From contig NC_060956.1 in assembly GCF_910589235.1 (NCBI RefSeq), positions 12,306,999 through 12,370,998 on the forward strand: 64,000 nt of DNA, in the 5' to 3' direction. The notes beneath the pieces are model-generated. The model saw nothing but the letters and a program-made list of their open reading frames with translations. It made no database searches and was not told where the DNA came from. This DNA comes from Vespa crabro. Taxonomy: Eukaryota > Arthropoda > Insecta > Hymenoptera > Vespidae. Below, piece by piece: positions 10,701-25,600 of this stretch. The translations under genes were made by a program, and so were the position numbers. Positions within the stretch are counted from its first letter, which is position 1; every line of letters starts with the position of its first letter.

Positions 10701-13700
10701 ATTGAATGTGATTTCAACCTTTCATTATTCGACGATACGCCTTTATGAGCATAAAATCGTATATACGATATGAAACAATGTTAATACATCAATACCAAGA
10801 TAAAAAGGATGTTTGATCTTCTGAAATACCATGTCTGAATAGATTGGTAACATTTTTCGTAATGTTGTCCGGGAAAATTCATTGTTTTCACCATTTTACC
10901 TCAGCATATAGCGAAATTCGCATATGTCGATCAGGTTTCTCGATAATTATCATGCTACAACACGTATTAACGCATAGTCGGAAAGAAATATTCTAGTTTC
11001 ATTCTTTATTCTACGTCGAAAAAATATAAAATCATTGAAATTGAATGTGATTTCAACCTTTCATTTTTCGACGATACGCCTTTATGAGCATAAAATCGTA
11101 TATACGATATGAAATAAAGTTAAGACATCAATTCCAAGATAGAAAAGATTTTTGATCTTCTGAAATACAATGTCCGAATAGATTGGTAACATTTTTCAAA
11201 CAGTGGAACGAGTATTTTCACTGTTTTCATGATAATATTTCCGCATATAGCGGAATTCGCATGTGTCGATCAGGTTTCTCATTAATTATCATGTTAAAGC
11301 ACGCATTTACACATAGTCGGAAAGATATAATCTAGTTTCATTCTTTATTCTGCGTCGAAAGTATATAAAATCATTGAAATTGAATGAGATTTCAACCTTT
11401 CATTTTTCGACGATACGCCTTTATGAGCATAAAATCGTATATACGATATGAAACAATGTTAATACATCAATACCAAGATAAAAAGGATGTTTGATCTTCT
11501 GAAATACCATGTCTGAATAGATTGGTAACATTTTTCGTACTGTTGTCCGGGAAAATTCATTGTTTTCACCATTTTACCTCAGCATATAGCGAAATTCGCA
11601 TATGTCGATCAGGTTTCTCGATAATTATCATGCTACAACACGTATTAACGCATAGTCGGAAAGAAATATTCTAGTTTCATTCTTTATTCTACGTCGAAAA
11701 AATATAAAATCATTGAAATTGAATGTGATTTCAACCTTTCATTTTTCGACGATACGCCTTTATGAGCATAAAATCGTATATACGATATGAAACAAAGTTA
11801 AGACATCAATTCCAAGATAGAAAAGATTTTTGATCTTCTGAAATACAATGTCCGAATAGATTGGTAACATTTTTCAAACTGTGGAACGAGTATTTTCACT
11901 GTTTTCATGATAATATTTCCGCATATAGCGGAATTCGCATATGTCGATCAGGTTTCTCATTAATTATCATGTTAAAGCACGCATTTACACATAGTCGGAA
12001 AGATATAATCTAGTTTCATTCTTTATTCTGCGTCGAAAGTATATAAAATCATTGAAATTGAATGAGATTTCAACCTTTCATTTTTCGACGATACGCCTTT
12101 ATGAGCATAAAATCGTATATACGATATGAAACAATGTTAATACATCAATACCAAGATAAAAAGGATGTTTGATCTTCTGAAATAACATGTCTGAATAGAT
12201 TGGTAACATTTTTCGTACTGTTGTCCGGGAAAATTCATTGTTTTCACCATTTTACCTCAGCATATAGCGAAATTCGCATATGTCGATCAGGTTTCTCGAT
12301 AATTATCATGCTACAACACGTATTAACGCATAGTCGGAAAGAAATATTCTAGTTTCATTCTTTATTCTGCGTCGAAAAAATATAAAATCATTGAAATTGA
12401 ATGTGATTTCAACCTTTCATTTTTCGACGATACGCCTTTATGAGCATAAAATCGTATATACGATATGAAACAAAGTTAAGACATCAATTCCAAGATAGAA
12501 AAGATTTTTGATCTTCTGAAATACAATGTCCGAATAGATTGGTAACATTTTTCAAACAGTGGAACGAGTATTTTCACTGTTTTCATGATAATATTTCCGC
12601 ATATAGCGGAATTCGCATGTGTCGATCAGGTTTCTCATTAATTATCATGTTAAAACACGCATTTACACATAGTCGGAAAGATATAATCTAGTTTCATTCT
12701 TTATTCTGCGTCGAAAGTATATAAAATCATTGAAATTGAATGTGATTTCAACCTTTCGTTTTTCGACGATACAACTTTATGAGCATAAAATCGTATATTG
12801 GATATGAAAAAAAGTTAAGACATCAATTCCAAGATAGAAAAGATTTTTGATCTTCTGAAATACAATGTCCGAATCGATTGGTAACATTTTTCAAACTGTG
12901 GAACGAGTATTTTCACTGTTTTCATGATAATATTTCCGCATATAGCGAAATTCACATGTGTTGTTCAGTTTTCTCGATAATTTTCATGTTAAAGCACGTA
13001 TTTAAAAATAGTCGGAAAGAAATATTCAAAGTTTCATTCTTTATTCTGCATCGAAAGTATATAAAATCATTGAAATTGAATGTGATTTAAACCTTTCTTT
13101 TTTCGACGATACGCCTTTATGAGCATAAAATCGTATATACGATATGAAACAATGTTAATACATCAATACCAAGATAAAAAGGATGTTTGATCTTCTGAAA
13201 TACCATGTCTGAATAGATTGGTAACATTTTTCGTACTGTTGTCCGGGAAAATTCATTGTTTTCACCATTTTACCTCAGCATATAGCGAAATTCGCATATG
13301 TCGATCAGGTTTCTCATTAATTATCATGTTAAAGCACGCATTTACACATAGTCGGAAAGATATAATCTAGTTTCATTCTTTATTCTGCGTCGAAAGTATA
13401 TAAAATCATTGAAATTGAATGAGATTTCAACCTTTCATTTTTCGACGATACGCCTTTATGAGCATAAAATCGTATATACGATATGAAACAATGTTAATAC
13501 ATCAATACCAAGATAAAAAGGATGTTTGATCTTCTGAAATACCATGTCTGAATAGATTGGTAACATTTTTCGTACTGTTGTCCGGGAAAATTCATTGTTT
13601 TCACCATTTTACCTCAGCATATAGCGAAATTCGCATATGTCGATCAGGTTTCTCGATAATTATCATGCTACAACACGTATTAACGCATAGTCGGAAAGAA

Positions 13701-14240
13701 ATATTCTAGTTTCATTCTTTATTCTACGTCGAAAAAATATAAAATCATTGAAATTGAATGTGATTTCAACCTTTCATTTTTCGACGATACGCCTTTATGA
13801 GCATAAAATCGTATATACGATATGAAACAAAGTTAAGACATCAATTCCAAGATAGAAAAGATTTTTGATCTTCTGAAATACAATGTCCGAATAGATTGGT
13901 AACATTTTTCAAACAGTGGAACGAGTATTTTCACTGTTTTCATGATAATATTTCCGCATATAGCGGAATTCGCATGTGTCGATCAGGTTTCTCATTAATT
14001 ATCATGTTAAAACACGCATTTACACATAGTCGGAAAGATATAATCTAGTTTCATTCTTTATTCTGCGTCGAAAGTATATAAAATCATTGAAATTGAATGA
14101 GATTTCAACCTTTCGTTTTTCGACGATACAACTTTATGAGCATAAAATCGTATATTGGATATGAAAAAAAGTTAAGACATCAATTCCAAGATAGAAAAGA
14201 TTTTTGATCTTCTGAAATACAATGTCCGAATCGATTGGTA

Positions 14241-14579
14241 ACATTTTTCAAACTGTGGAACGAGTATTTTCACTGTTTTCATGATAATATTTCCGCATAT
14301 AGCGAAATTCACATGTGTTGTTCAGTTTTCTCGATAATTTTCATGTTAAAGCACGTATTTAAAAATAGTCGGAAAGAAATATTCTAGTTTCATTCTTTAT
14401 TCTGCATCGAAAGTATATAAAATCATTGAAATTGAATGTGATTTAAACCTTTCTTTTTTCGACGATACGCCTTTATGAGCATAAAATCGTATATACGATA
14501 TGAAACAATGTTAATACATCAATACCAAGATAAAAAGGATGTTTGATCTTCTGAAATACCATGTCTGAATAGATTGGTA
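14241..14579 (+). repeat. Monomer type A2
   Basis: A-like head and middle, but with 'ctgcatcgaaag' in place of 'ctgcgtcgaaa' and 'gatttaaacctttctttt' in place of 'gatttcaacctttcattt'. Both changes fall in the paired arms of the unit's nested inverted repeat and weaken both stems. Copies start at 1696, 4069, 5764, 8137, 12884, 14241, 16953, 21699, 23055, 24411, 58649, 60682 and 62715. In every case I checked, A2 is followed by a B-head monomer and, except at 1696, preceded by a D- or B-type monomer with the beta tail. The copy at 12884 carries an extra base near 13028 that removes a conserved TAG. Confidence 0.88.
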
Positions 14580-16274
14580 ACATTTTTCGTACTGTTGTCC
14601 GGGAAAATTCATTGTTTTCACCATTTTACCTCAGCATATAGCGAAATTCGCATATGTCGATCAGGTTTCTCATTAATTATCATGTTAAAGCACGCATTTA
14701 CACATAGTCGGAAAGATATAATCTAGTTTCATTCTTTATTCTGCGTCGAAAGTATATAAAATCATTGAAATTGAATGAGATTTCAACCTTTCATTTTTCG
14801 ACGATACGCCTTTATGAGCATAAAATCGTATATACGATATGAAACAATGTTAATACATCAATACCAAGATAAAAAGGATGTTTGATCTTCTGAAATACCA
14901 TGTCTGAATAGATTGGTAACATTTTTCGTACTGTTGTCCGGGAAAATTCATTGTTTTCACCATTTTACCTCAGCATATAGCGAAATTCGCATATGTCGAT
15001 CAGGTTTCTCGATAATTATCATGCTACAACACGTATTAACGCATAGTCGGAAAGAAATATTCTAGTTTCATTCTTTATTCTGCGTCGAAAAAATATAAAA
15101 TCATTGAAATTGAATGTGATTTCAACCTTTCATTTTTCGACGATACAACTTTATGAGCATAAAATCGTATATTGGATATGAAACAAAGTTAAGACATCAA
15201 TTCCAAGATAGAAAAGATTTTTGATCTTCTGAAATACAATGTCCGAATCGATTGGTAACATTTTTCAAACTGTGGAACGAGTATTTTCACTGTTTTCATG
15301 ATAATATTTCCGCATATAGCGAAATTCACATGTGTTGTTCAGTTTTCTCGATAATTTTCATGTTAAAGCACGTATTTAAAAATAGTCGGAAAGAAATATT
15401 CTAGTTTCATTCTTTATTCTGCGTCGAAAGTATATAAAATCATTGAAATTGAATGTGATTTCAACCATTCATTTTTCGACGATACGCCTTTATGAGCATA
15501 AAATCGTATATACGATATGAAACAATGTTAATACATCAATACCAAGATAAAAAGGATGTTTGATCTTCTGAAATACCATGTCTGAATAGATTGGTAACAT
15601 TTTTCGTACTGTTGTCCGGGAAAATTCATTGTTTTCACCATTATACCTCAGCATATAGCGAAATTCGCATATGTCGATCAGGTTTCTCGATAATTATCAT
15701 GCTACAACACGTATTAACGCATAGTCGGAAATAAATATTCTAGTTTCATTCTTTATTCTACGTCGAAAAAATATAAAATCATTGAAATTGATTGTGATTT
15801 CAACCTTTCATTTTTCGACGATACGCCTTTATGAGCATAAAATCGTATATACGATATGAAACAAAGTTAAGACATCAATTCCAAGATAGAAAAGATTTTT
15901 GATCTTCTGAAATACAATGTCCGAATAGATTGGTAACATTTTTCAAACTGTGGAACGAGTATTTTCACTGTTTTCATGATAATATTTCCGCATATAGCGG
16001 AATTCGCATGTGTCGAACAGGTTTCTCATTAATTATCATGTTAAAACACGCATTTACACATAGTCGGAAAGATATAATCTAGTTTCATTCTTTATTCTGC
16101 GTCGAAAGTATTTAAAATCATTGAAATTGAATTAGATTTCAACCTTTCGTTTTTTGACGATACGCCATTATGAGCATAAAATCGTATATACGATATGAAA
16201 CAATGTTAATACATCAATACCAAGAAAAAAAAGATGTTTGATCTTCTGAAATACAATGTCCGAATCGATTGGTA

Positions 16275-16613
16275 ACATTTTTCAAACTGTGGAACGAGTA
16301 ATTTCACTGTTTTCAGGATAATATTTCCGCATATAGCGAAATTTACATGTGTTGTTCAGTTTTCTCGATAATTTTCATGTTAAAGCACGTAATTAAAAAT
16401 AGTCGGAAAGAAATATTCTAGTTTCATTCTTTATTCTGCGTCGAAAGTATATAAAATCATTGAAATTGAATGAGATTTCAACCTTTCGTTTTTCGACGAT
16501 ACGCCTTTATGAGCATAAAATCGTATATTGGATATGAAACAAAGTTAAGACATCAATTCCAAGATAGAAAAGATTTTTGATCTTCTGAAATACAATGTCC
16601 GATTAGATTGGTA
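16275..16613 (+). repeat. Monomer type F
   Basis: A-like head but 'gagtaatttcactg' and 'ttttcaggataatattt', then 'gcgaaatttacatgtgttg' and 'cacgtaattaaaaatag'. The back half resembles B2, with 'gatacgcctttatg' and the broken palindrome 'cgtatattggat'. Copies start at 10171, 16275, 18987, 26445, 51530, 53564, 55598, 57632, 59665, 61698 and 63731. The four from 51530 to 57632 share 'ggtaacttttttcaaac'. The copies at 59665, 61698 and 63731 share 'aatcattaaaattg'. The copy at 10171 has an extra T ('cagtttttctcg') and is 340 bp. F is followed by E in all complete cases except 16275, where D follows. Confidence 0.88.
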
Positions 16614-19600
16614 ACATTTTTCAAACAGTGGAACGAGTATTTTCACTGTTTTCATGATAATATTTCCGCATATAGCGGAATTCGCATGTGTCGATCAGGT
16701 TTCTCATTAATTATCATGTTAAAACACGCATTTACACATAGTCGGAAAGATATAATCTAGTTTCATTCTTTATTCTGCGTCGAAAGTATATAAAATCATT
16801 GAAATTGAATGAGATTTCAACCTTTCGTTTTTCGACGATACAACTTTATGAGCATAAAATCGTATATTGGATATGAAAAAAAGTTAAGACATCAATTCCA
16901 AGATAGAAAAGATTTTTGATCTTCTGAAATACAATGTCCGAATCGATTGGTAACATTTTTCAAACTGTGGAACGAGTATTTTCACTGTTTTCATGATAAT
17001 ATTTCCGCATATAGCGAAATTCACATGTGTTGTTCAGTTTTCTCGATAATTTTCATGTTAAAGCACGTATTTAAAAATAGTCGGAAAGAAATATTCTAGT
17101 TTCATTCTTTATTCTGCATCGAAAGTATATAAAATCATTGAAATTGAATGTGATTTAAACCTTTCTTTTTTCGACGATACGCCTTTATGAGCATAAAATC
17201 GTATATACGATATGAAACAATGTTAATACATCAATACCAAGATAAAAAGGATGTTTGATCTTCTGAAATACCATGTCTGAATAGATTGGTAACATTTTTC
17301 GTACTGTTGTCCGGGAAAATTCATTGTTTTCACCATTTTACCTCAGCATATAGCGAAATTCGCATATGTCGATCAGGTTTCTCATTAATTATCATGTTAA
17401 AGCACGCATTTACACATAGTCGGAAAGATATAATCTAGTTTCATTCTTTATTCTGCGTCGAAAGTATATAAAATCATTGAAATTGAATGAGATTTCAACC
17501 TTTCATTTTTCGACGATACGCCTTTATGAGCATAAAATCGTATATACGATATGAAACAATGTTAATACATCAATACCAAGATAAAAAGGATGTTTGATCT
17601 TCTGAAATACCATGTCTGAATAGATTGGTAACATTTTTCGTACTGTTGTCCGGGAAAATTCATTGTTTTCACCATTTTACCTCAGCATATAGCGAAATTC
17701 GCATATGTCGATCAGGTTTCTCGATAATTATCATGCTACAACACGTATTAACGCATAGTCGGAAAGAAATATTCTAGTTTCATTCTTTATTCTACGTGGA
17801 AAAAATATAAAATCATTGAAATTGAATGTGATTTCAACCTTTCATTTTTCGACGATACAACTTTATGAGCATAAAATCGTATATTGGATATGAAACAAAG
17901 TTAAGACATCAATTCCAAGATAGAAAAGATTTTTGATCTTCTGAAATACAATGTCCGAATCGATTGGTAACATTTTTCAAACTGTGGAACGAGTATTTTC
18001 ACTGTTTTCATGATAATATTTCCGCATATAGCGAAATTCACATGTGTTGTTCAGTTTTCTCGATAATTTTCATGTTAAAGCACGTATTTAAAAATAGTCG
18101 GAAAGAAATATTCTAGTTTCATTCTTTATTCTGCGTCGAAAGTATATAAAATCATTGAAATTGAATGTGATTTCAACCATTCATTTTTCGACGATACGCC
18201 TTTATGAGCATAAAATCGTATATACGATATGAAACAATGTTAATACATCAATACCAAGATAAAAAGGATGTTTGATCTTCTGAAATACCATGTCTGAATA
18301 GATTGGTAACATTTTTCGTACTGTTGTCCGGGAAAATTCATTGTTTTCACCATTATACCTCAGCATATAGCGAAATTCGCATATGTCGATCAGGTTTCTC
18401 GATAATTATCATGCTACAACACGTATTAACGCATAGTCGGAAATAAATATTCTAGTTTCATTCTTTATTCTACGTCGAAAAAATATAAAATCATTGAAAT
18501 TGATTGTGATTTCAACCTTTCATTTTTCGACGAAACGCCTTTATGAGCATAAAATCGTATATACGATATGAAACAAAGTTAAGACATCAATTCCAAGATA
18601 GAAAAGATTTTTGATCTTCTGAAATACAATGTCCGAATAGATTGGTAACATTTTTCAAACTGTGGAACGAGTATTTTCACTGTTTTCATGATAATATTTC
18701 CGCATATAGCGGAATTCGCATGTGTCGAACAGGTTTCTCATTAATTATCATGTTAAAACACGCATTTACACATAGTCGGAAAGATATAATCTAGTTTCAT
18801 TCTTTATTCTGCGTCGAAAGTATTTAAAATCATTGAAATTGAATTAGATTTCAACCTTTCGTTTTTTGACGATACGCCATTATGAGCATAAAATCGTATA
18901 TACGATATGAAACAATGTTAATACATCAATACCAAGAAAAAAAAGATGTTTGATCTTCTGAAATACAATGTCCGAATCGATTGGTAACATTTTTCAAACT
19001 GTGGAACGAGTAATTTCACTGTTTTCAGGATAATATTTCCGCATATAGCGAAATTTACATGTGTTGTTCAGTTTTCTCGATAATTTTCATGTTAAAGCAC
19101 GTAATTAAAAATAGTCGGAAAGAAATATTCTAGTTTCATTCTTTATTCTGCGTCGAAAGTATATAAAATCATTGAAATTGAATGAGATTTCAACCTTTCG
19201 TTTTTCGACGATACGCCTTTATGAGCATAAAATCGTATATTGGATATGAAACAAAGTTAAGACATCAATTCCAAGATAGAAAAGATTTTTGATCTTCTGA
19301 AATACAATGTCTGAATCGATTGGTAACATTTTTCAAACTGTTGTACGAGTAAGTTCAAAGATTTCACCATTTTATCTCAGCATATAGCGAAAAACGCATA
19401 TGACGATCAGGTTTCTCGATAATTATCATGTTACAACACATATTTACGCATAGTCGGAAAGATATAATCTAGTTTCATTCTTTATTCTGCGTCGAAAAAA
19501 TATAAAATCATTGAAATTGAATGTGATTTCAACCTTTCATTATTCGACGATACGCCTTTATGAGCATAAAATCGTATATACGATATGAAACAATGTTAAT

Positions 19601-22600
19601 ACATCAATACCAAGATAAAAAGGATGTTTGATCTTCTGAAATACCATGTCTGAATAGATTGGTAACATTTTTCGTAATGTTGTCCGGGAAAATTCATTGT
19701 TTTCACCATTTTACCTCAGCATATAGCGAAATTCGCATATGTCGATCAGGTTTCTCGATAATTATCATGCTACAACACGTATTAACGCATAGTCGGAAAG
19801 AAATATTCTAGTTTCATTCTTTATTCTACGTCGAAAAAATATAAAATCATTGAAATTGAATGTGATTTCAACCTTTCATTTTTCGACGATACGCCTTTAT
19901 GAGCATAAAATCGTATATACGATATGAAATAAAGTTAAGACATCAATTCCAAGATAGAAAAGATTTTTGATCTTCTGAAATACAATGTCCGAATAGATTG
20001 GTAACATTTTTCAAACAGTGGAACGAGTATTTTCACTGTTTTCATGATAATATTTCCGCATATAGCGGAATTCGCATGTGTCGATCAGTTTTCTCATTAA
20101 TTATCATGTTAAAGCACGCATTTACACATAGTCGGAAAGATATAATCTAGTTTCATTCTTTATTCTGCGTCGAAAGTATATAAAATCATTGAAATTGAAT
20201 GAGATTTCAACCTTTCATTTTTCGACGATACGCCTTTATGAGCATAAAATCGTATATACGATATGAAACAATGTTAATACATCAATACCAAGATAAAAAG
20301 GATGTTTGATCTTCTGAAATACCATGTCTGAATAGATTGGTAACATTTTTCGTACTGTTGTCCGGGAAAATTCATTGTTTTCACCATTTTACCTCAGCAT
20401 ATAGCGAAATTCGCATATGTCGATCAGGTTTCTCGATAATTATCATGCTACAACACGTATTAACGCATAGTCGGAAAGAAATATTCTAGTTTCATTCTTT
20501 ATTCTACGTCGAAAAAATATAAAATCATTGAAATTGAATGTGATTTCAACCTTTCATTTTTCGACGATACGCCTTTATGAGCATAAAATCGTATATACGA
20601 TATGAAACAAAGTTAAGACATCAATTCCAAGATAGAAAAGATTTTTGATCTTCTGAAATACAATGTCCGAATAGATTGGTAACATTTTTCAAACAGTGGA
20701 ACGAGTATTTTCACTGTTTTCATGATAATATTTCCGCATATAGCGGAATTCGCATGTGTCGATCAGGTTTCTCATTAATTATCATGTTAAAGCACGCATT
20801 TACACATAGTCGGAAAGATATAATCTAGTTTCATTCTTTATTCTGCGTCGAAAGTATATAAAATCATTGAAAGTGAATGAGATTTCAACCTTTCATTTTT
20901 CGACGATACGCCTTTATGAGCATAAAATCGTATATACGATATGAAACAATGTTAATACATCAATACCAAGATAAAAAGGATGTTTGATCTTCTGAAATAC
21001 CATGTCTGAATAGATTGGTAACATTTTTCGTACTGTTGTCCGGGAAAATTCATTGTTTTCACCATTTTACCTCAGCATATAGCGAAATTCGCATATGTCG
21101 ATCAGGTTTCTCGATAATTATCATGCTACAACACGTATTAACGCATAGTCGGAAAGAAATATTCTAGTTTCATTCTTTATTCTACGTCGAAAAAATATAA
21201 AATCATTGAAATTGAATGTGATTTCAACCTTTCATTTTTCGACGATACGCCTTTATGAGCATAAAATCGTATATACGATATGAAACAAAGTTAAGACATC
21301 AATTCCAAGATAGAAAAGATTTTTGATCTTCTGAAATACAATGTCCGAATAGATTGGTAACATTTTTCAAACAGTGGAACGAGTATTTTCACTGTTTTCA
21401 TGATAATATTTCCGCATATAGCGGAATTCGCATGTGTCGATCAGGTTTCTCATTAATTATCATGTTAAAACACGCATTTACACATAGTCGGAAAGATATA
21501 ATCTAGTTTCATTCTTTATTCTGCGTCGAAAGTATATAAAATCATTGAAATTGAATGAGATTTCAACCTTTCGTTTTTCGACGATACAACTTTATGAGCA
21601 TAAAATCGTATATTGGATATGAAAAAAAGTTAAGACATCAATTCCAAGATAGAAAAGATTTTTGATCTTCTGAAATACAATGTCCGAATCGATTGGTAAC
21701 ATTTTTCAAACTGTGGAACGAGTATTTTCACTGTTTTCATGATAATATTTCCGCATATAGCGAAATTCACATGTGTTGTTCAGTTTTCTCGATAATTTTC
21801 ATGTTAAAGCACGTATTTAAAAATAGTCGGAAAGAAATATTCTAGTTTCATTCTTTATTCTGCATCGAAAGTATATAAAATCATTGAAATTGAATGTGAT
21901 TTAAACCTTTCTTTTTTCGACGATACGCCTTTATGAGCATAAAATCGTATATACGATATGAAACAATGTTAATACATCAATACCAAGATAAAAAGGATGT
22001 TTGATCTTCTGAAATACCATGTCTGAATAGATTGGTAACATTTTTCGTACTGTTGTCCGGGAAAATTCATTGTTTTCACCATTTTACCTCAGCATATAGC
22101 GAAATTCGCATATGTCGATCAGGTTTCTCATTAATTATCATGTTAAAGCACGCATTTACACATAGTCGGAAAGATATAATCTAGTTTCATTCTTTATTCT
22201 GCGTCGAAAGTATATAAAATCATTGAAATTGAATGAGATTTCAACCTTTCATTTTTCGACGATACGCCTTTATGAGCATAAAATCGTATATACGATATGA
22301 AACAATGTTAATACATCAATACCAAGATAAAAAGGATGTTTGATCTTCTGAAATACCATGTCTGAATAGATTGGTAACATTTTTCGTACTGTTGTCCGGG
22401 AAAATTCATTGTTTTCACCATTTTACCTCAGCATATAGCGAAATTCGCATATGTCGATCAGGTTTCTCGATAATTATCATGCTACAACACGTATTAACGC
22501 ATAGTCGGAAAGAAATATTCTAGTTTCATTCTTTATTCTACGTCGAAAAAATATAAAATCATTGAAATTGAATGTGATTTCAACCTTTCATTTTTCGACG

Positions 22601-25600
22601 ATACGCCTTTATGAGCATAAAATCGTATATACGATATGAAACAAAGTTAAGACATCAATTCCAAGATAGAAAAGATTTTTGATCTTCTGAAATACAATGT
22701 CCGAATAGATTGGTAACATTTTTCAAACAGTGGAACGAGTATTTTCACTGTTTTCATGATAATATTTCCGCATATAGCGGAATTTGCATGTGTCGATCAG
22801 GTTTCTCATTAATTATCATGTTAAAACACGCATTTACACATAGTCGGAAAGATATAATCTAGTTTCATTCTTTATTCTGCGTCGAAAGTATATAAAATCA
22901 TTGAAATTGAATGAGATTTCAACCTTTCGTTTTTCGACGATACAACTTTATGAGCATAAAATCGTATATTGGATATGAAAAAAAGTTAAGACATCAATTC
23001 CAAGATAGAAAAGATTTTTGATCTTCTGAAATACAATGTCCGAATCGATTGGTAACATTTTTCAAACTGTGGAACGAGTATTTTCACTGTTTTCATGATA
23101 ATATTTCCGCATATAGCGAAATTCACATGTGTTGTTCAGTTTTCTCGATAATTTTCATGTTAAAGCACGTATTTAAAAATAGTCGGAAAGAAATATTCTA
23201 GTTTCATTCTTTATTCTGCATCGAAAGTATATAAAATCATTGAAATTGAATGTGATTTAAACCTTTCTTTTTTCGACGATACGCCTTTATGAGCATAAAA
23301 TCGTATATACGATATGAAACAATGTTAATACATCAATACCAAGATAAAAAGGATGTTTGATCTTCTGAAATACCATGTCTGAATAGATTGGTAACATTTT
23401 TCGTACTGTTGTCCGGGAAAATTCATTGTTTTCACCATTTTACCTCAGCATATAGCGAAATTCGCATATGTCGATCAGGTTTCTCATTAATTATCATGTT
23501 AAAGCACGCATTTACACATAGTCGGAAAGATATAATCTAGTTTCATTCTTTATTCTGCGTCGAAAGTATATAAAATCATTGAAATTGAATGAGATTTCAA
23601 CCTTTCATTTTTCGACGATACGCCTTTATGAGCATAAAATCGTATATACGATATGAAACAATGTTAATACATCAATACCAAGATAAAAAGGATGTTTGAT
23701 CTTCTGAAATACCATGTCTGAATAGATTGGTAACATTTTTCGTACTGTTGTCCGGGAAAATTCATTGTTTTCACCATTTTACCTCAGCATATAGCGAAAT
23801 TCGCATATGTCGATCAGGTTTCTCGATAATTATCATGCTACAACACGTATTAACGCATAGTCGGAAAGAAATATTCTAGTTTCATTCTTTATTCTACGTC
23901 GAAAAAATATAAAATCATTGAAATTGAATGTGATTTCAACCTTTCATTTTTCGACGATACGCCTTTATGAGCATAAAATCGTATATACGATATGAAACAA
24001 AGTTAAGACATCAATTCCAAGATAGAAAAGATTTTTGATCTTCTGAAATACAATGTCCGAATAGATTGGTAACATTTTTCAAACAGTGGAACGAGTATTT
24101 TCACTGTTTTCATGATAATATTTCCGCATATAGCGGAATTCGCATGTGTCGATCAGGTTTCTCATTAATTATCATGTTAAAACACGCATTTACACATAGT
24201 CGGAAAGATATAATCTAGTTTCATTCTTTATTCTGCGTCGAAAGTATATAAAATCATTGAAATTGAATGAGATTTCAACCTTTCGTTTTTCGACGATACA
24301 ACTTTATGAGCATAAAATCGTATATTGGATATGAAAAAAAGTTAAGACATCAATTCCAAGATAGAAAAGATTTTTGATCTTCTGAAATACAATGTCCGAA
24401 TCGATTGGTAACATTTTTCAAACTGTGGAACGAGTATTTTCACTGTTTTCATGATAATATTTCCGCATATAGCGAAATTCACATGTGTTGTTCAGTTTTC
24501 TCGATAATTTTCATGTTAAAGCACGTATTTAAATATAGTCGGAAAGAAATATTCTAGTTTCATTCTTTATTCTGCATCGAAAGTATATAAAATCATTGAA
24601 ATTGAATGTGATTTAAACCTTTCTTTTTTCGACGATACGCCTTTATGAGCATAAAATCGTATATACGATATGAAACAATGTTAATACATCAATACCAAGA
24701 TAAAAAGGATGTTTGATCTTCTGAAATACCATGTCTGAATAGATTGGTAACATTTTTCGTACTGTTGTCCGGGAAAATTCATTGTTTTCACCATTTTACC
24801 TCAGCATATAGCGAAATTCGCATATGTCGATCAGGTTTCTCATTAATTATCATGTTAAAGCACGCATTTACACATAGTCGGAAAGATATAATCTAGTTTC
24901 ATTCTTTATTCTGTGTCGAAGGTATATAAAATCATTGAAATTGAATGAGATTTCAACCTTTCATTTTTCGACGATACGCCTTTATGAGCATAAAATCGTA
25001 TATACGATATGAAACAATGTTAATACATCAATACCAAGATAAAAAGGATGTTTGATCTTCTGAAATACCATGTCTGAATAGATTGGTAACATTTTTCGTA
25101 CTGTTGTCCGGGAAAATTCATTGTTTTCACCATTTTACCTCAGCATATAGCGAAATTCGCATATGTCGATCAGGTTTCTCGATAATTATCATGCTACAAC
25201 ACGTATTAACGCATAGTCGGAAAGAAATATTCTAGTTTCATTCTTTATTCTACGTCGAAAAAATATAAAATCATTGAAATTGAATGTGATTTCAACCTTT
25301 CATTTTTCGACGATACAACTTTATGAGCATAAAATCGTATATTGGATATGAAACAAAGTTAAGACATCAATTCCAAGATAGAAAAGATTTTTGATCTTCT
25401 GAAATACAATGTCCGAATCGATTGGTAACATTTTTCAAACTGTGGAACGAGTATTTTCACTGTTTTCATGATAATATTTCCGCATATAGCGAAATTCACA
25501 TGTGTTGTTCAGTTTTCTCGATAATTTTCATGTTAAAGCACGTATTTAAAAATAGTCGGAAAGAAATATTCTAGTTTCATTCTTTATTCTGCGTCGAAAG

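Larger units (their letters stand above)
7798..16613 (+). repeat. 26-monomer block, first copy (monomers 24-49)
   Basis: Order: D A2 B1 B2 A B2 D2 F | E B' D B D B | D A2 B1 B2 | D A2 B1 B2 A B2 D2 F. The 8-mer D A2 B1 B2 A B2 D2 F opens and closes it, at 7798 and 13902. The 14-mer from 7798 to 12544 is 4,747 bp, with the extra base coming from F at 10171. Private changes tie it to the next block: 'ctacgtggaaaaa' occurs at about 8977 and again at about 17795, and 'gatatgaaataaag' at about 11107 and again at about 19922. One monomer, at 11867, is a D with 'caaactgtgg' and 'gcatatgtcg', probably converted by a neighbour. Confidence 0.8.

Noticed and set aside
12878..13090. 70-codon open reading frame on the + strand
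   Set aside because: It starts at a TTG, lies wholly inside one satellite monomer, and exists only because one inserted base removes a TAG present in sister copies. No domain or neighbouring signal supports a gene.
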